Of a stretch of 64,000 nt of DNA, positions 50,942 to 59,154 are shown one piece after another. The translations under genes and the position numbers were made by a program. Under the pieces are notes generated by a model. That model did not search any database, was not told the DNA's origin, and worked only from the letters and a program-made list of their open reading frames with translations. Within the stretch, counting starts at the first letter, position 1, and the number at the start of each line of letters is the position of its first letter. Source of the stretch: Pullichristensenella excrementipullorum. GTDB taxonomy: Bacteria; Bacillota; Clostridia; Christensenellales; Aristaeellaceae. The stretch covers positions 12,208 to 76,207 of the forward strand of contig DVOU01000015.1 of assembly GCA_018713365.1 (NCBI GenBank), written 5' to 3'.

Positions 50942-50985
50942 GTGGCAAAAGGTGGAATAGAATCCCGTCCTGTGGTAGAATGTGG
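50942..50985 (+). promoter_or_regulatory. MraZ operator boxes overlapping the mraZ/dcw promoter
   Basis: GTGG occurs at 50942, 50952, 50972 and 50982, all in a 10-bp register (spacings 10, 20, 10). MraZ is known to bind direct repeats with a 10-bp period upstream of its own gene. A -10-like TAGAAT lies at 50975-50980 between the boxes, with a weak -35 (GTGGAA) 17 bp upstream, so bound MraZ would cover the promoter. Confidence 0.7.
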
Positions 50986-51017
50986 AGGAAAGCAGTGAAG
51001 ATGAGGGGGGTGAAGCC

Positions 51018-51482
51018 ATGTCCGCGAGCGAATTTTCCGGCAATTACGCGCATAACATCGACCCGAAGGGCCGCGTGACCATTCCCTCGGCCTACCGGGA
51101 AGCGCTGGGCGACACCTTCACCATCGGCCTCAACAACGAGTTCAACGCCATCGCCCTCTATCCCGTGGAAAAATGGGAGGAGATTGGCAAAAAGCTCGAG
51201 CGCATCCCGGACAGCGACGCGCGCGGCATGGCCTACGTGCGCCTCATCAAGGCGTTTTCCTTTCCCGGCCAGAAGCTGGACGCGCAGGGCCGCGTGCTTT
51301 TGCCCATGGGCCTTCGCCAGAAGGCGGGCATGGACAAGGCCATCCGCTTCGTCGGCGTGGGCCGCTACCTGGAGATCTGGGACGAGGCCCGCTTCGCCGC
51401 CACCTGCGAGATGGCGGAAAACGACATCGAACAACTGCTTTCCTACGTCAACGACCGCTACTACGGCCCCGGTCAGGTCTAA
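51018..51482 (+). CDS. mraZ: Transcriptional regulator MraZ
   Basis: A 154-residue AbrB-fold DNA-binding protein that controls the dcw cluster and forms rings. Both SpoVT/AbrB-like repeats are visible: GNYAHNIDPKGRVTIPSAYR at about 7-26 and 'GQKLDAQGRVLLPMGLRQKAG' at about 89-109, each with the DxxGR sequence. The ATG at 51018 is preceded by GAGGGGGG; an upstream in-frame GTG falls in the operator region and is rejected. ftsL follows directly: rsmH, which normally sits between them, is missing. Confidence 0.97.
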   Translation: MSASEFSGNYAHNIDPKGRVTIPSAYREALGDTFTIGLNNEFNAIALYPVEKWEEIGKKLERIPDSDARGMAYVRLIKAFSFPGQKLDAQGRVLLPMGLRQKAGMDKAIRFVGVGRYLEIWDEARFAATCEMAENDIEQLLSYVNDRYYGPGQV

Positions 51483-51505
51483 ATCGGAAGAAGGGGGAAT
51501 AGAAA

Positions 51506-51871
51506 ATGAACACGCGACAAAAAGCCCTGAACGCGCGTGCGCGCCGCGGCCGCGCGGCGAAACTGCTGCTCGCCTGCGTGCTTTTTGCCGGCCTCTTCAT
51601 CCACATCGGCATGCTGGCCGGTATCTCCGGCGAGACCAAGCGGGCCGACGCCCTCAGCCGCGAGATGGTGGAACTGAGCGCGCAGAGGGATAACCTCGAA
51701 GTTTCCCTCTCGATGCTGAAAAACCCGGAGCGCATCGCGCAGCTGGCCGCGCAGATGGGCATGGAGCGCCCCACGCAGGACGCCATCCGCGTGGTGGACC
51801 TGCCCGTTTCGCAGGATGACGCACAAACGCAGACCGCCGGATTGCCCGGTGGGGAAGGAGTGGTCAGGTAA
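51506..51871 (+). CDS. ftsL: Cell division protein FtsL
   Basis: A 121-residue bitopic protein. A basic cytoplasmic N-terminus (RARRGRAAK), one transmembrane helix at about 19-40 and an extracellular coiled coil at about 45-85 (ALSREMVELSAQRDNLEVSL), followed by 'NPERIAQLAAQMGMERP', the pattern typical of FtsL. It would bind FtsQ/DivIC and activate FtsW-FtsI. Sequence identity in the family is always low; topology and position between mraZ and ftsI carry the call. AGAAGGGGG precedes the ATG. Confidence 0.85.
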   Translation: MNTRQKALNARARRGRAAKLLLACVLFAGLFIHIGMLAGISGETKRADALSREMVELSAQRDNLEVSLSMLKNPERIAQLAAQMGMERPTQDAIRVVDLPVSQDDAQTQTAGLPGGEGVVR

Positions 51872-51889
51872 ACGTCAAGGCGGGGAGGG

Positions 51890-54019
51890 ATGCGGTTGGT
51901 TTTGACAGGCCCGGTCGTCCGTCGCCGCCTTGCGGTGTGTCTGGCTGCCTTTTTTGTCCTCTTTCTCGTGCTGACGGCGCGGCTTTTTTATCTCCAGGCC
52001 ATCGCCGCGGAGGACCTGCAGCGCCGCGCGCAGGCGCAGTGGACCAGCGATTCGGTCATCGCCCCCACGCGCGGCGGCATCTACGACCGCAACGGCACGG
52101 CGCTGGCCCTCAGCGCCACGGCCTACACCGCCTCGGCCAGCCCCCGGCAGGTCAAGGACGCGCAGGCTTTCGCCCGCGCCCTTGCGCCCGTGCTGGATAT
52201 GGAGGAAAGCGAGATCGTCCAAAAGGTCTCGGACACCTCCAAGGGCGGCGTCACCATCAAGCGCCAACTAACGCGCGAGGCGGCGCAGCAGGTCAAGACG
52301 ATGATGCTCGCCGACGAGGAAAGCGGCGCGGACGTCCTCTCCGGCCTCTACCTTGAGGAGGAGAGCCGCCGCTACTACCCGATGGGCGCCTTCGCCACCC
52401 AGCTTCTGGGGCTGACGACCATCGACGGCGTAGGGCAGGCGGGGCTGGAATCCTCGCTCAACGACTACCTTTCCGGCAAGGAGGGCAGTATCCTCGAGGA
52501 GATCGACGGCAAGGGCCGGGAAGTGAGCTACGGCGCGCGCGAATACGTGCCCGCCGTGGACGGGGGCAGCGTCACTCTGACCATCGACGCCTCCATCCAG
52601 TCCTTTGCCGAAAAGGCCGCGCGCGAGGCCATGGCGGTCAATAACGCCAAGAGCGTGCGCGTGCTGGTGATGCAGCCGCAGACCGGCGAGATCCTCGCAC
52701 TCGTCTGCAAGCCGGATTATGACTTAAACGACCCGCCGCGGGACGATGTGGAAACGCTCACAGAGCTTATGCGCAACACCATTGTCTCCGACGCTTACGA
52801 GCCGGGTTCCACCTTCAAGATCCTCACCGCCGCCGCCGCGCTCGACGCGGGGGTGACCAGTGAGAACGAGGGCTTTTTCTGCTCCGGCTCCGTCTATGTG
52901 GAGGGCGGCCGCATCCGCTGCTGGGGTGAGCCGCACGGCGCCGAGACCATGGCCGAGGCGCTGGAAAACTCCTGCAACCCGGTGTTCGTGGAACTGGGCC
53001 TGCGCCTTGGCATCGAGCGCTTTTACGATTACATGGAGCGCTTTGGCATCGGCTCGGCCACGGGCGTGGACATCCCCGGCGAGGGCAGCGGCATCGTCAT
53101 CGACGAAAGCGTGGTCGGCCGGGTGGACCTCGCCCGCATCGGTTTCGGCCAGTCCGTGGCCGTCACGCCCATCCAGCTTTTGACCGCCGCCTGCTCGGTG
53201 GTCAACGGCGGCAGGCTCCTCAAGCCCTACGTCGTCAAGGAGATACGCGCCGAGGACGGCACGGTCATCGAGCGCAGTCAGACCGTGGTGCGTGGCCAGA
53301 CCATCTCCCGGGAGACGTCCGACACCATGCGGCGGCTTTTGCAAAACGTCGTCACCGACGGCGGCGGCCGCAACGCCTACATCGAGGGCTACCGCGTCGG
53401 CGGCAAGACCGGCACAGCGCAGGTGTACGTGGACGGGGCCATCTCCGCGGACAAACACATCGGCTCGTTTCTGGGCTTCGCGCCCATGGACGACCCGCAG
53501 ATCGCCGTCCTCTTCATCGTCGATGAGGCGGACGTGCCGGTGGACTACGGCTCCACCACCGCCGCGCCCTTTGCGCGCGACGTGCTGGAACAGTCGCTCA
53601 TCTACCTCGGCGTCGCCCCGGAGACAGACGCCGAGCCGCTCGAGGAAGTCCCGGTGCCGGATGTTACCGGCCTGTCCGTCTCCGAAGCCATCGAGGCGCT
53701 GAAAGCGGCGGGGCTTGCGCACGTACTCTCCGGGACCGGCGCCACCGTCGAGGGCCAGCTGCCCGCGCCCGGCGCGGGAATGAGCGAAGGTTCACTGGTC
53801 ATGCTATACGTCGAGGGCGAGGCGCAGACGGACGAGAACGACCGCGTCTTAGTGCCGGACGTCACCGGCATGTCGGTGGCGTCGGCCAACCGGCTTTTGC
53901 GCTCCTGCGGGCTTATACTGCGCGTGGAGGGCAGCGGCGTGGCCGTTTCCCAGTCGCCCGCGGCGCACACGCGCGTCACGCCGACCACGACCGTCACGGT
54001 GGCCTTCGAGCCGCCATAA
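51890..54019 (+). CDS. ftsI: FtsI/SpoVD-type penicillin-binding protein 2 with two PASTA domains
   Basis: Class B transpeptidase of septal peptidoglycan, 709 residues. One transmembrane helix at about 14-36, dimerisation domain 50-220 with 'RGGIYDRNGTALA', and a transpeptidase domain with SxxK at Ser307-Lys310 (GSTFK), SxN as Ser361-Cys-Asn363 and KTG at 506-508. Two PASTA domains follow (about 588-652 and 655-709), each beginning VPDVTG. The tail resembles SpoVD and Firmicutes FtsI homologues; with no sporulation genes in view I prefer the vegetative role. The start ATG directly follows GGGGAGGG. Confidence 0.93.
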   Translation: MRLVLTGPVVRRRLAVCLAAFFVLFLVLTARLFYLQAIAAEDLQRRAQAQWTSDSVIAPTRGGIYDRNGTALALSATAYTASASPRQVKDAQAFARALAPVLDMEESEIVQKVSDTSKGGVTIKRQLTREAAQQVKTMMLADEESGADVLSGLYLEEESRRYYPMGAFATQLLGLTTIDGVGQAGLESSLNDYLSGKEGSILEEIDGKGREVSYGAREYVPAVDGGSVTLTIDASIQSFAEKAAREAMAVNNAKSVRVLVMQPQTGEILALVCKPDYDLNDPPRDDVETLTELMRNTIVSDAYEPGSTFKILTAAAALDAGVTSENEGFFCSGSVYVEGGRIRCWGEPHGAETMAEALENSCNPVFVELGLRLGIERFYDYMERFGIGSATGVDIPGEGSGIVIDESVVGRVDLARIGFGQSVAVTPIQLLTAACSVVNGGRLLKPYVVKEIRAEDGTVIERSQTVVRGQTISRETSDTMRRLLQNVVTDGGGRNAYIEGYRVGGKTGTAQVYVDGAISADKHIGSFLGFAPMDDPQIAVLFIVDEADVPVDYGSTTAAPFARDVLEQSLIYLGVAPETDAEPLEEVPVPDVTGLSVSEAIEALKAAGLAHVLSGTGATVEGQLPAPGAGMSEGSLVMLYVEGEAQTDENDRVLVPDVTGMSVASANRLLRSCGLILRVEGSGVAVSQSPAAHTRVTPTTTVTVAFEPP

Positions 54020-54039
54020 CTTACAGGGGGTTTTTGCGA

Positions 54040-55500
54040 ATGAAGCTCAATGCGCTTGCGGGGGCCGTCCCCGGCGAGGTCAAACTGACCGGCGACGCAC
54101 AGACGGAGATCGCGTCTCTGTGCGTCGATTCGCGCAAGGTGACGCCCGGCGCGCTGTTTTTCTGCATACCCGGCCTGCACACAGACGCCCACGACCTCGC
54201 GCCGCAGGCGCTTGCCAAGGGCGCGGTGGCGCTGGTGGTGGAGCGGGAACTTCCGCTGGACTGCCCGCAGGTGAAGGTAGACAGCGTGCGCCGGGCGCTG
54301 TCCTACATGGCGCAGGAATTTTTCGGCAACCCGGCCCGCCGCCTGAAGCTCATCGGCATCACCGGCACCAAGGGCAAGACCACGGCCAGCTTCCTCATCA
54401 AGTCCGTCCTCGAAGCCGCCGGCCACAAGGCGGGCATGATCGGCACAGTCTGCTCGATGATCGGCGAGGAGGTCATCCCCTCGCGCCTGACCACGCCCGA
54501 CCCCATCGAGGTGCAGACGCTCCTGAAGAGCATGGCCGACGCGGGCGTCGAATATGTGGTCATGGAAGTCTCGGCCCACGCGCTGGCCATGCACCGCCTG
54601 AGCGGCCTGCGCTTTGCCGTGGCGGCGTTCACGAACTTCTCGCAGGACCATCTGGACTATTTCGGCGATATGGACAACTACTTCGCCGCCAAGATGCGTC
54701 TTTTCCAGCCGGACATGTCCGAAGCCATCGTCTACAACTGCGACGATGAGCGCGTGGCCGCCGGCATCACGGCGCTGGGCCGCGAGGCGCTGCGCACGGG
54801 CATCCGCGAATCCAGTGACGTCTACGCCAACGACATCGAGGTGGGCGAGCGGGGGCTTTCCTTCCTGCTCACCTTCCACAAGCGCTTCCGCGTGCTGGTG
54901 GAACTGCAGCTGGCGGGCATCTTCAACGTCTACAACGCCCTGCTGGCCGCGGGCGTGGGCATCGCGCTGGGCATCGGCCCGGACGCCATCCGCCGCGGTC
55001 TGGAGGACGTGCGCGCCGTGCCGGGCCGCATCGAGCTGCTGGAAACGGAGACGCCCTACCGCGTCATCCTCGATTACGCGCACTCGCCCGACAGCCTGGA
55101 GAACATCTTAAAGTCCGTGCGCCAGACCACCAAGGGCCGCCTCATCGCCCTCTTCGGCTGCGGCGGCGACCGCGACCACGGCAAGCGCCCGATCATGGGC
55201 GAGATCGCCGGGGAACTGGCCGATCTGGTCATTTTGACCAGCGACAACCCCCGAAACGAAGATCCTTTCGAAATTCTTGACCAAATCGAAGAAGGGATAC
55301 GGCACACCGGTTGCGAATATACCGTGATAGAGGATCGCCGCGCGGCGATCCGCCACGCGCTCTCCATCGCCGAAAGCTCCGATGTCATCGTGCTGGCCGG
55401 CAAGGGCCACGAGACCTATCAGGAGATCAAGGGCGTCAAGCACCCCTTCGACGAGAAGATCGTCGTCAAGGAGCTGCTCAGGGAGATGCGCGGCAAGTAG
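54040..55500 (+). CDS. murE: UDP-MurNAc-tripeptide synthetase MurE (meso-diaminopimelate type)
   Basis: Adds the third stem amino acid to UDP-MurNAc-L-Ala-D-Glu. 486 residues in three Mur-ligase domains: N-terminal 'SRKVTPGALFFCIPG', central P-loop GITGTKGKTTASF near 108-120, 'MEVSAHALAMHRLSG' with the carbamylated-Lys region beyond, and the C-terminal substrate loop SDNPRNEDP near 405. The DNPR tetrapeptide indicates meso-diaminopimelate rather than Lys, implying an A1-gamma type wall. Start ATG at 54040 after AGGGGG, with an in-frame TTG 6 bases earlier as an alternative. The gene lies in the dcw transcript; murF, its usual neighbour, is absent. Confidence 0.96.
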   Translation: MKLNALAGAVPGEVKLTGDAQTEIASLCVDSRKVTPGALFFCIPGLHTDAHDLAPQALAKGAVALVVERELPLDCPQVKVDSVRRALSYMAQEFFGNPARRLKLIGITGTKGKTTASFLIKSVLEAAGHKAGMIGTVCSMIGEEVIPSRLTTPDPIEVQTLLKSMADAGVEYVVMEVSAHALAMHRLSGLRFAVAAFTNFSQDHLDYFGDMDNYFAAKMRLFQPDMSEAIVYNCDDERVAAGITALGREALRTGIRESSDVYANDIEVGERGLSFLLTFHKRFRVLVELQLAGIFNVYNALLAAGVGIALGIGPDAIRRGLEDVRAVPGRIELLETETPYRVILDYAHSPDSLENILKSVRQTTKGRLIALFGCGGDRDHGKRPIMGEIAGELADLVILTSDNPRNEDPFEILDQIEEGIRHTGCEYTVIEDRRAAIRHALSIAESSDVIVLAGKGHETYQEIKGVKHPFDEKIVVKELLREMRGK

Positions 55501-55522
55501 CGTTCCGGGAGGACAACAGAAG

Positions 55523-56518
55523 ATGCAACGGTTGATCTTGACCATCATCGCCGCCTTCGTCATGGCCATCGTCTTTGGCCCCGTGGTGATCCCGTGGCTG
55601 CGGCGAATGAAATTCGGACAGACCATTTACGATCTTGGCCCGCAGTCGCACAAGAAAAAGCAGGGCATCCCCACCATGGGCGGCGTGATCTTCGCCCTGC
55701 CGGCCCTGATCGCGGCGCTGGCCTTCGCGCAGAACGATACCCGCTGGGACTTTCTGCTCATCGCCGTCGTCTGCGCCGTGGGCTTCGGGCTGGTCGGCTT
55801 CGTGGACGATTTCATCAAGGTGAAGCTGCACCGCTCGCTGGGCCTCACGCCCAAACAGAAGCTGGCGCCGCAGGCGGTCATCGCCCTCGGGCTCTCCATC
55901 TGGGCGTACAAGCACCCGCTGATCGGCTCCAAACTGATCGTCCCCTTCTTCGGCGTGGAGTGGGACCTTGGCTGGTTCTACATCCCGGTGATGATGTTCA
56001 TCCTCGTGGGCACGGTCAACTCCGCCAACCTGCTGGACGGCCTCGATGGCCTGTTGGGCGGCTGCTCGCTGTTTGACTTCGCCACCATGGCGCTCATCTG
56101 CGTGCTGATGGCGGGCGCGGACCCGGCAAACAGCAGCAACTTTATCAACACGGCCATCTTCGCAGGGGCCATGGCCGGAGGTCTCCTGGGCTTTCTGCGC
56201 TTCAACGCCTGCCCGGCCAGCGTCTTCATGGGCGACGTCGGCTCGTTCTTCATCGGCGGCGCGCTGGTGGGCATCTGCCTGGTGACGCGCCTTTCGCTGC
56301 TGTTGCCGCTCATCGCCTTCGCGATGTTCGTCTCCAGCCTCTCGGACATCATCCAGGTGACCTACTTCAAGGCCACGCACGGCAAGCGCATATTCCGCAT
56401 GGCGCCGCTGCACCATCACTTTGAGCTTGGCGGTATGCCTGAAACGCGCGTGGTGTCCATGTACTATATCGTGACCGTACTTCTGTGCCTGCTGGCACTG
56501 CTTGGCTTTACGGCCTAG
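55523..56518 (+). CDS. mraY: Phospho-N-acetylmuramoyl-pentapeptide transferase
   Basis: Forms lipid I from UDP-MurNAc-pentapeptide and undecaprenyl phosphate at the membrane. 331 residues with about ten hydrophobic helices. Catalytic Asp motifs are present: GFVDDFIKV near 93-101, NSANLLDGLDGL near 170-181, and the loop 'FMGDVGSF' near 234; 'MAPLHHHFELGG' near 294-305 is the family's His cluster. GGGAGG precedes the ATG. A terminator-like hairpin lies between it and murD. Confidence 0.97.
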   Translation: MQRLILTIIAAFVMAIVFGPVVIPWLRRMKFGQTIYDLGPQSHKKKQGIPTMGGVIFALPALIAALAFAQNDTRWDFLLIAVVCAVGFGLVGFVDDFIKVKLHRSLGLTPKQKLAPQAVIALGLSIWAYKHPLIGSKLIVPFFGVEWDLGWFYIPVMMFILVGTVNSANLLDGLDGLLGGCSLFDFATMALICVLMAGADPANSSNFINTAIFAGAMAGGLLGFLRFNACPASVFMGDVGSFFIGGALVGICLVTRLSLLLPLIAFAMFVSSLSDIIQVTYFKATHGKRIFRMAPLHHHFELGGMPETRVVSMYYIVTVLLCLLALLGFTA

Positions 56519-56531
56519 GATGCGTTCTTGC

Positions 56532-56570
56532 AAAGGGGGATCTGTCCAAGCGGGCAGCCCCCTTTCTTGG
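56532..56570 (+). terminator. Attenuator-like hairpin between mraY and murD
   Basis: AAAGGGGG (56532-56539) pairs with CCCCCTTT (56558-56565), and CTGTCC (56542-56547) with GGGCAG (56552-56557, one G-U), separated by a bulged AT; the loop is 4 bases and the next bases are CTT. This has the form of an intrinsic terminator in the middle of the dcw operon, so expression of murD onward may be reduced or regulated relative to mraY. Confidence 0.6.
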
Positions 56571-56597
56571 ATACATCCGCGCAAAAAGGAGGACAAT

Positions 56598-57968
56598 ATG
56601 CAAATTCAGAAAGCACTGGTGCTGGGTATGGCGCGCAGCGGCGCGGCGGCGGCAAGGCTGCTGCTCGCGCGCGGCTGCGAAGTGACCATCTGCGATGTAA
56701 AGCCGCGCGAACAGTTCGCGGGCGCGCTGGACGACCTCGACGTGCCCGGCGTACACTGGCATCTGGGCGAGGAAGACCCGTTGCCGCTCATCGAGGGCAT
56801 GGACGCGCTCATCGTAAGCCCCGGCATCCCGGACACGCACCCCGCCGTGGTCCGCGCCCGCGAACTGGGCGTGGAGGTGATGGGCGAACTGGAATACGCC
56901 TACCGCGAATCCACCGGCACGCTCCTTGCCGTCACCGGCACCAATGGCAAGACCACCACTTCGACCCTGCTGGGCGAGATCTTCAAAAACGCCGGCCGCC
57001 GCACATGGGTGGTGGGCAACATCGGCGCGCCCTACGCGCAAGCCGTTTTGAAGATGCGTGCGGGCGACGTCACCGTCTGCGAAGTCTCCTCCTTCCAGCT
57101 GGAGACCGTCTCGCAGTTCCACCCCGCGGTGGCGGCGGTCCTCAACGTCACCGAGGATCATTTGAACCGCCATGGCACCATGGAGAACTACATAGCCCTC
57201 AAAGAGCGCGTCTTCGCCAACTGCCGCGAGGGCGACTTCGTGGTACTCAACTACGACAACGCCGTTACCCGCGCCATGGCCGCGCACACGCGCGCCAAAG
57301 TGGTGTGGTTCTCGCGCTCCGGCGAGGCTCCCTCGGGGGCGCTCGCGCGCGACGGCAAGGTCGTCTTTGTCGATGAGGGGGGTGAACGCGCCGTCTGCGA
57401 TGCATCGGAGATATACATCCCCGGCCCCCACAACCTCGAAAACGCCCTCGCCGCCACGGCCATGGCGCTTTCGGCGGGCGTGCCCGCGCCGGTGGTGCGC
57501 CACACGCTGCGCGCCTTTCAGGGCGTGGAACACCGCCTCGAGTTCGTCCGCGAACTGGACGGCGTTCGCTACATCAACGATTCCAAGGGCACAAACGTCG
57601 ATTCCACCCTCTGGGCGGTGCGCTCGATGACCGCGCCCACGGTCATCATCCTCGGCGGCAGCTACAAAAAGGCCGATTACCACCCGCTGGGCCGCGAACT
57701 GATGCGCGGCAACATCACGCACGCCGTACTCATCGGCGACACCGCCGACGCCATCGAGGCCGCCCTCAGGGACGAGGGCTTCACCCGCTGCGTGCGCGCC
57801 GGGTACGATTTTCAAAAGGCCATCGCAGCGGCGCGCTCTCTGGCTGCGCCCGGCGGCAACGTGCTGCTCTCGCCGGCCTGCGCAAGTTTCGACATGTTCA
57901 CGGATTACGAGGCGCGCGGGCGCGAATTTAAGCGGATCGTAAAGGATCTGGAGCCGGACATGGCTTGA
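56598..57968 (+). CDS. murD: UDP-MurNAc-L-alanine:D-glutamate ligase
   Basis: Adds D-Glu to UDP-MurNAc-L-Ala. 456 residues, normal. A Rossmann-like N-terminal domain begins 'ALVLGMARSGAAAARLL', the P-loop is VTGTNGKTTTSTL near 116-128, 'EVSSFQLET' near 160, 'NVTEDHLNRHG' near 185, and the C-terminal domain opens 'INDSKGTNVDSTLWAV', all typical of MurD. AAAAAGGAGG precedes the ATG at 56598. The gene ends with a TTGA overlap onto ftsW. Confidence 0.96.
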   Translation: MQIQKALVLGMARSGAAAARLLLARGCEVTICDVKPREQFAGALDDLDVPGVHWHLGEEDPLPLIEGMDALIVSPGIPDTHPAVVRARELGVEVMGELEYAYRESTGTLLAVTGTNGKTTTSTLLGEIFKNAGRRTWVVGNIGAPYAQAVLKMRAGDVTVCEVSSFQLETVSQFHPAVAAVLNVTEDHLNRHGTMENYIALKERVFANCREGDFVVLNYDNAVTRAMAAHTRAKVVWFSRSGEAPSGALARDGKVVFVDEGGERAVCDASEIYIPGPHNLENALAATAMALSAGVPAPVVRHTLRAFQGVEHRLEFVRELDGVRYINDSKGTNVDSTLWAVRSMTAPTVIILGGSYKKADYHPLGRELMRGNITHAVLIGDTADAIEAALRDEGFTRCVRAGYDFQKAIAAARSLAAPGGNVLLSPACASFDMFTDYEARGREFKRIVKDLEPDMA

Positions 57969-59062
57969 CCCGCCGCGTGGACCGGGGCGTACTCTTTTCC
58001 TTCCTGCTTTTGCTCCTCACCGGGCTGGTCGTACTCTATGCCGCCAGCTACTACAACGCGCAGGACAAGGGCAACGCCCTCTCGGAAGTCACCTCCCAGC
58101 TCACCGGCATCGGCGCGGGGGCGCTTTTGATGCTGGTCATTCTCCGCGTCGATTACCGCAAGCTCTCCCATCCGGCGGTGGTGGCCGCCCTCGTGGGCCT
58201 CAGCCTTACGCTGCTTGCGCTGGTGGCCATCCCCGGCGTGGGCAGGATGCTCAACGGCTCGCGGCGCTGGCTGCGTCTGGGGCCTGTGAGCTTTCAGCCC
58301 TCGGAACTGGCCAAGTACGCGATGATCCTCTTCCTCGCCCGCGCCCTCAGCGCTCCGGGAAGGGATGTGCGCAGGTTTTTCACCGGCCTTGTGCCGCTGT
58401 TCATCGTCCCGGGGGCGATGTTTCTGCTCATCCTCCTCCAGCCCAACCTCTCCACCGCCGGCAGCATCCTCATCGTCGCCGCGGTGATGGTGCTGATGGC
58501 CGGGGCGCGCTGGCTGCACATGGGCCTGATCGGCGTGGCGGGCGCGGCGCTGGGCACGTTCTACGCCCTTTCCGAGGACTACCGCCGCGCCAGGCTCCTG
58601 TCCTTCCGCGATCCCTTTGCCTACCTCACCAACGAGGGCTACCAGCTCTCCCAGTCGCTGATGGCCTTCGGCTCCGGCGGCCTCTTCGGCATGGGGCTGG
58701 GCAAGGGGCGGCAGAAGTACGCCTTTCTGCCCTACCCGGAGAGCGATTTCATCTTCGCCGTCGTCGGCGAGGACCTCGGCTTTTTCGGCTGCTGCGCGGT
58801 GCTGGCCATGTTCGCCGCCTTCGTCTTTTTCGGCCTGCGCGTGGCCATGCGCTGCGAGGACCGCTTCGGCAGCCTGCTGGCCGGCGGCGTCACGGCGATG
58901 ATCGGCGTGCAGTGCGTGCTGAACGTGGCCGTGGTCATCGGCCTGATGCCCACCACGGGCCTGCCCCTGCCGTTTTTCAGCGCCGGCGGCACTTCCGTGG
59001 CCATCGTCATGGGCGCGGTGGGCCTTTTGCTCAACATTTCCCGCGACGCGAGTCCCCTGTGA
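57965..59062 (+). CDS. ftsW: Septal peptidoglycan polymerase FtsW (SEDS family)
   Basis: SEDS-family glycan polymerase working with FtsI. 365 residues, about ten transmembrane helices. Family motifs: 'GSRRWLRLGPVSFQPSELAK' near 100, 'QPNLSTAGS' near 160 (the Asp of the classic QPD is Asn here), 'LPYPESDFIFAVVGEDLGF' near 258-276 and 'TGLPLPFFSAGGTS' near 330. The start is a TTG that overlaps the murD stop (TTGA), with weak Shine-Dalgarno CTGGAG. It may equally be called SpoVE; the neighbours support FtsW. murG, which usually follows, is missing. Confidence 0.92.
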   Translation: MTRRVDRGVLFSFLLLLLTGLVVLYAASYYNAQDKGNALSEVTSQLTGIGAGALLMLVILRVDYRKLSHPAVVAALVGLSLTLLALVAIPGVGRMLNGSRRWLRLGPVSFQPSELAKYAMILFLARALSAPGRDVRRFFTGLVPLFIVPGAMFLLILLQPNLSTAGSILIVAAVMVLMAGARWLHMGLIGVAGAALGTFYALSEDYRRARLLSFRDPFAYLTNEGYQLSQSLMAFGSGGLFGMGLGKGRQKYAFLPYPESDFIFAVVGEDLGFFGCCAVLAMFAAFVFFGLRVAMRCEDRFGSLLAGGVTAMIGVQCVLNVAVVIGLMPTTGLPLPFFSAGGTSVAIVMGAVGLLLNISRDASPL

Positions 59063-59154
59063 CGGGTGGACACGCACCTTTTGCCGCGCATTCCCATAAC
59101 ATAGACAGGAGCGATGTTTTATCGCCCCGGATGCTATGGAAGGCGGCGAAGCGT

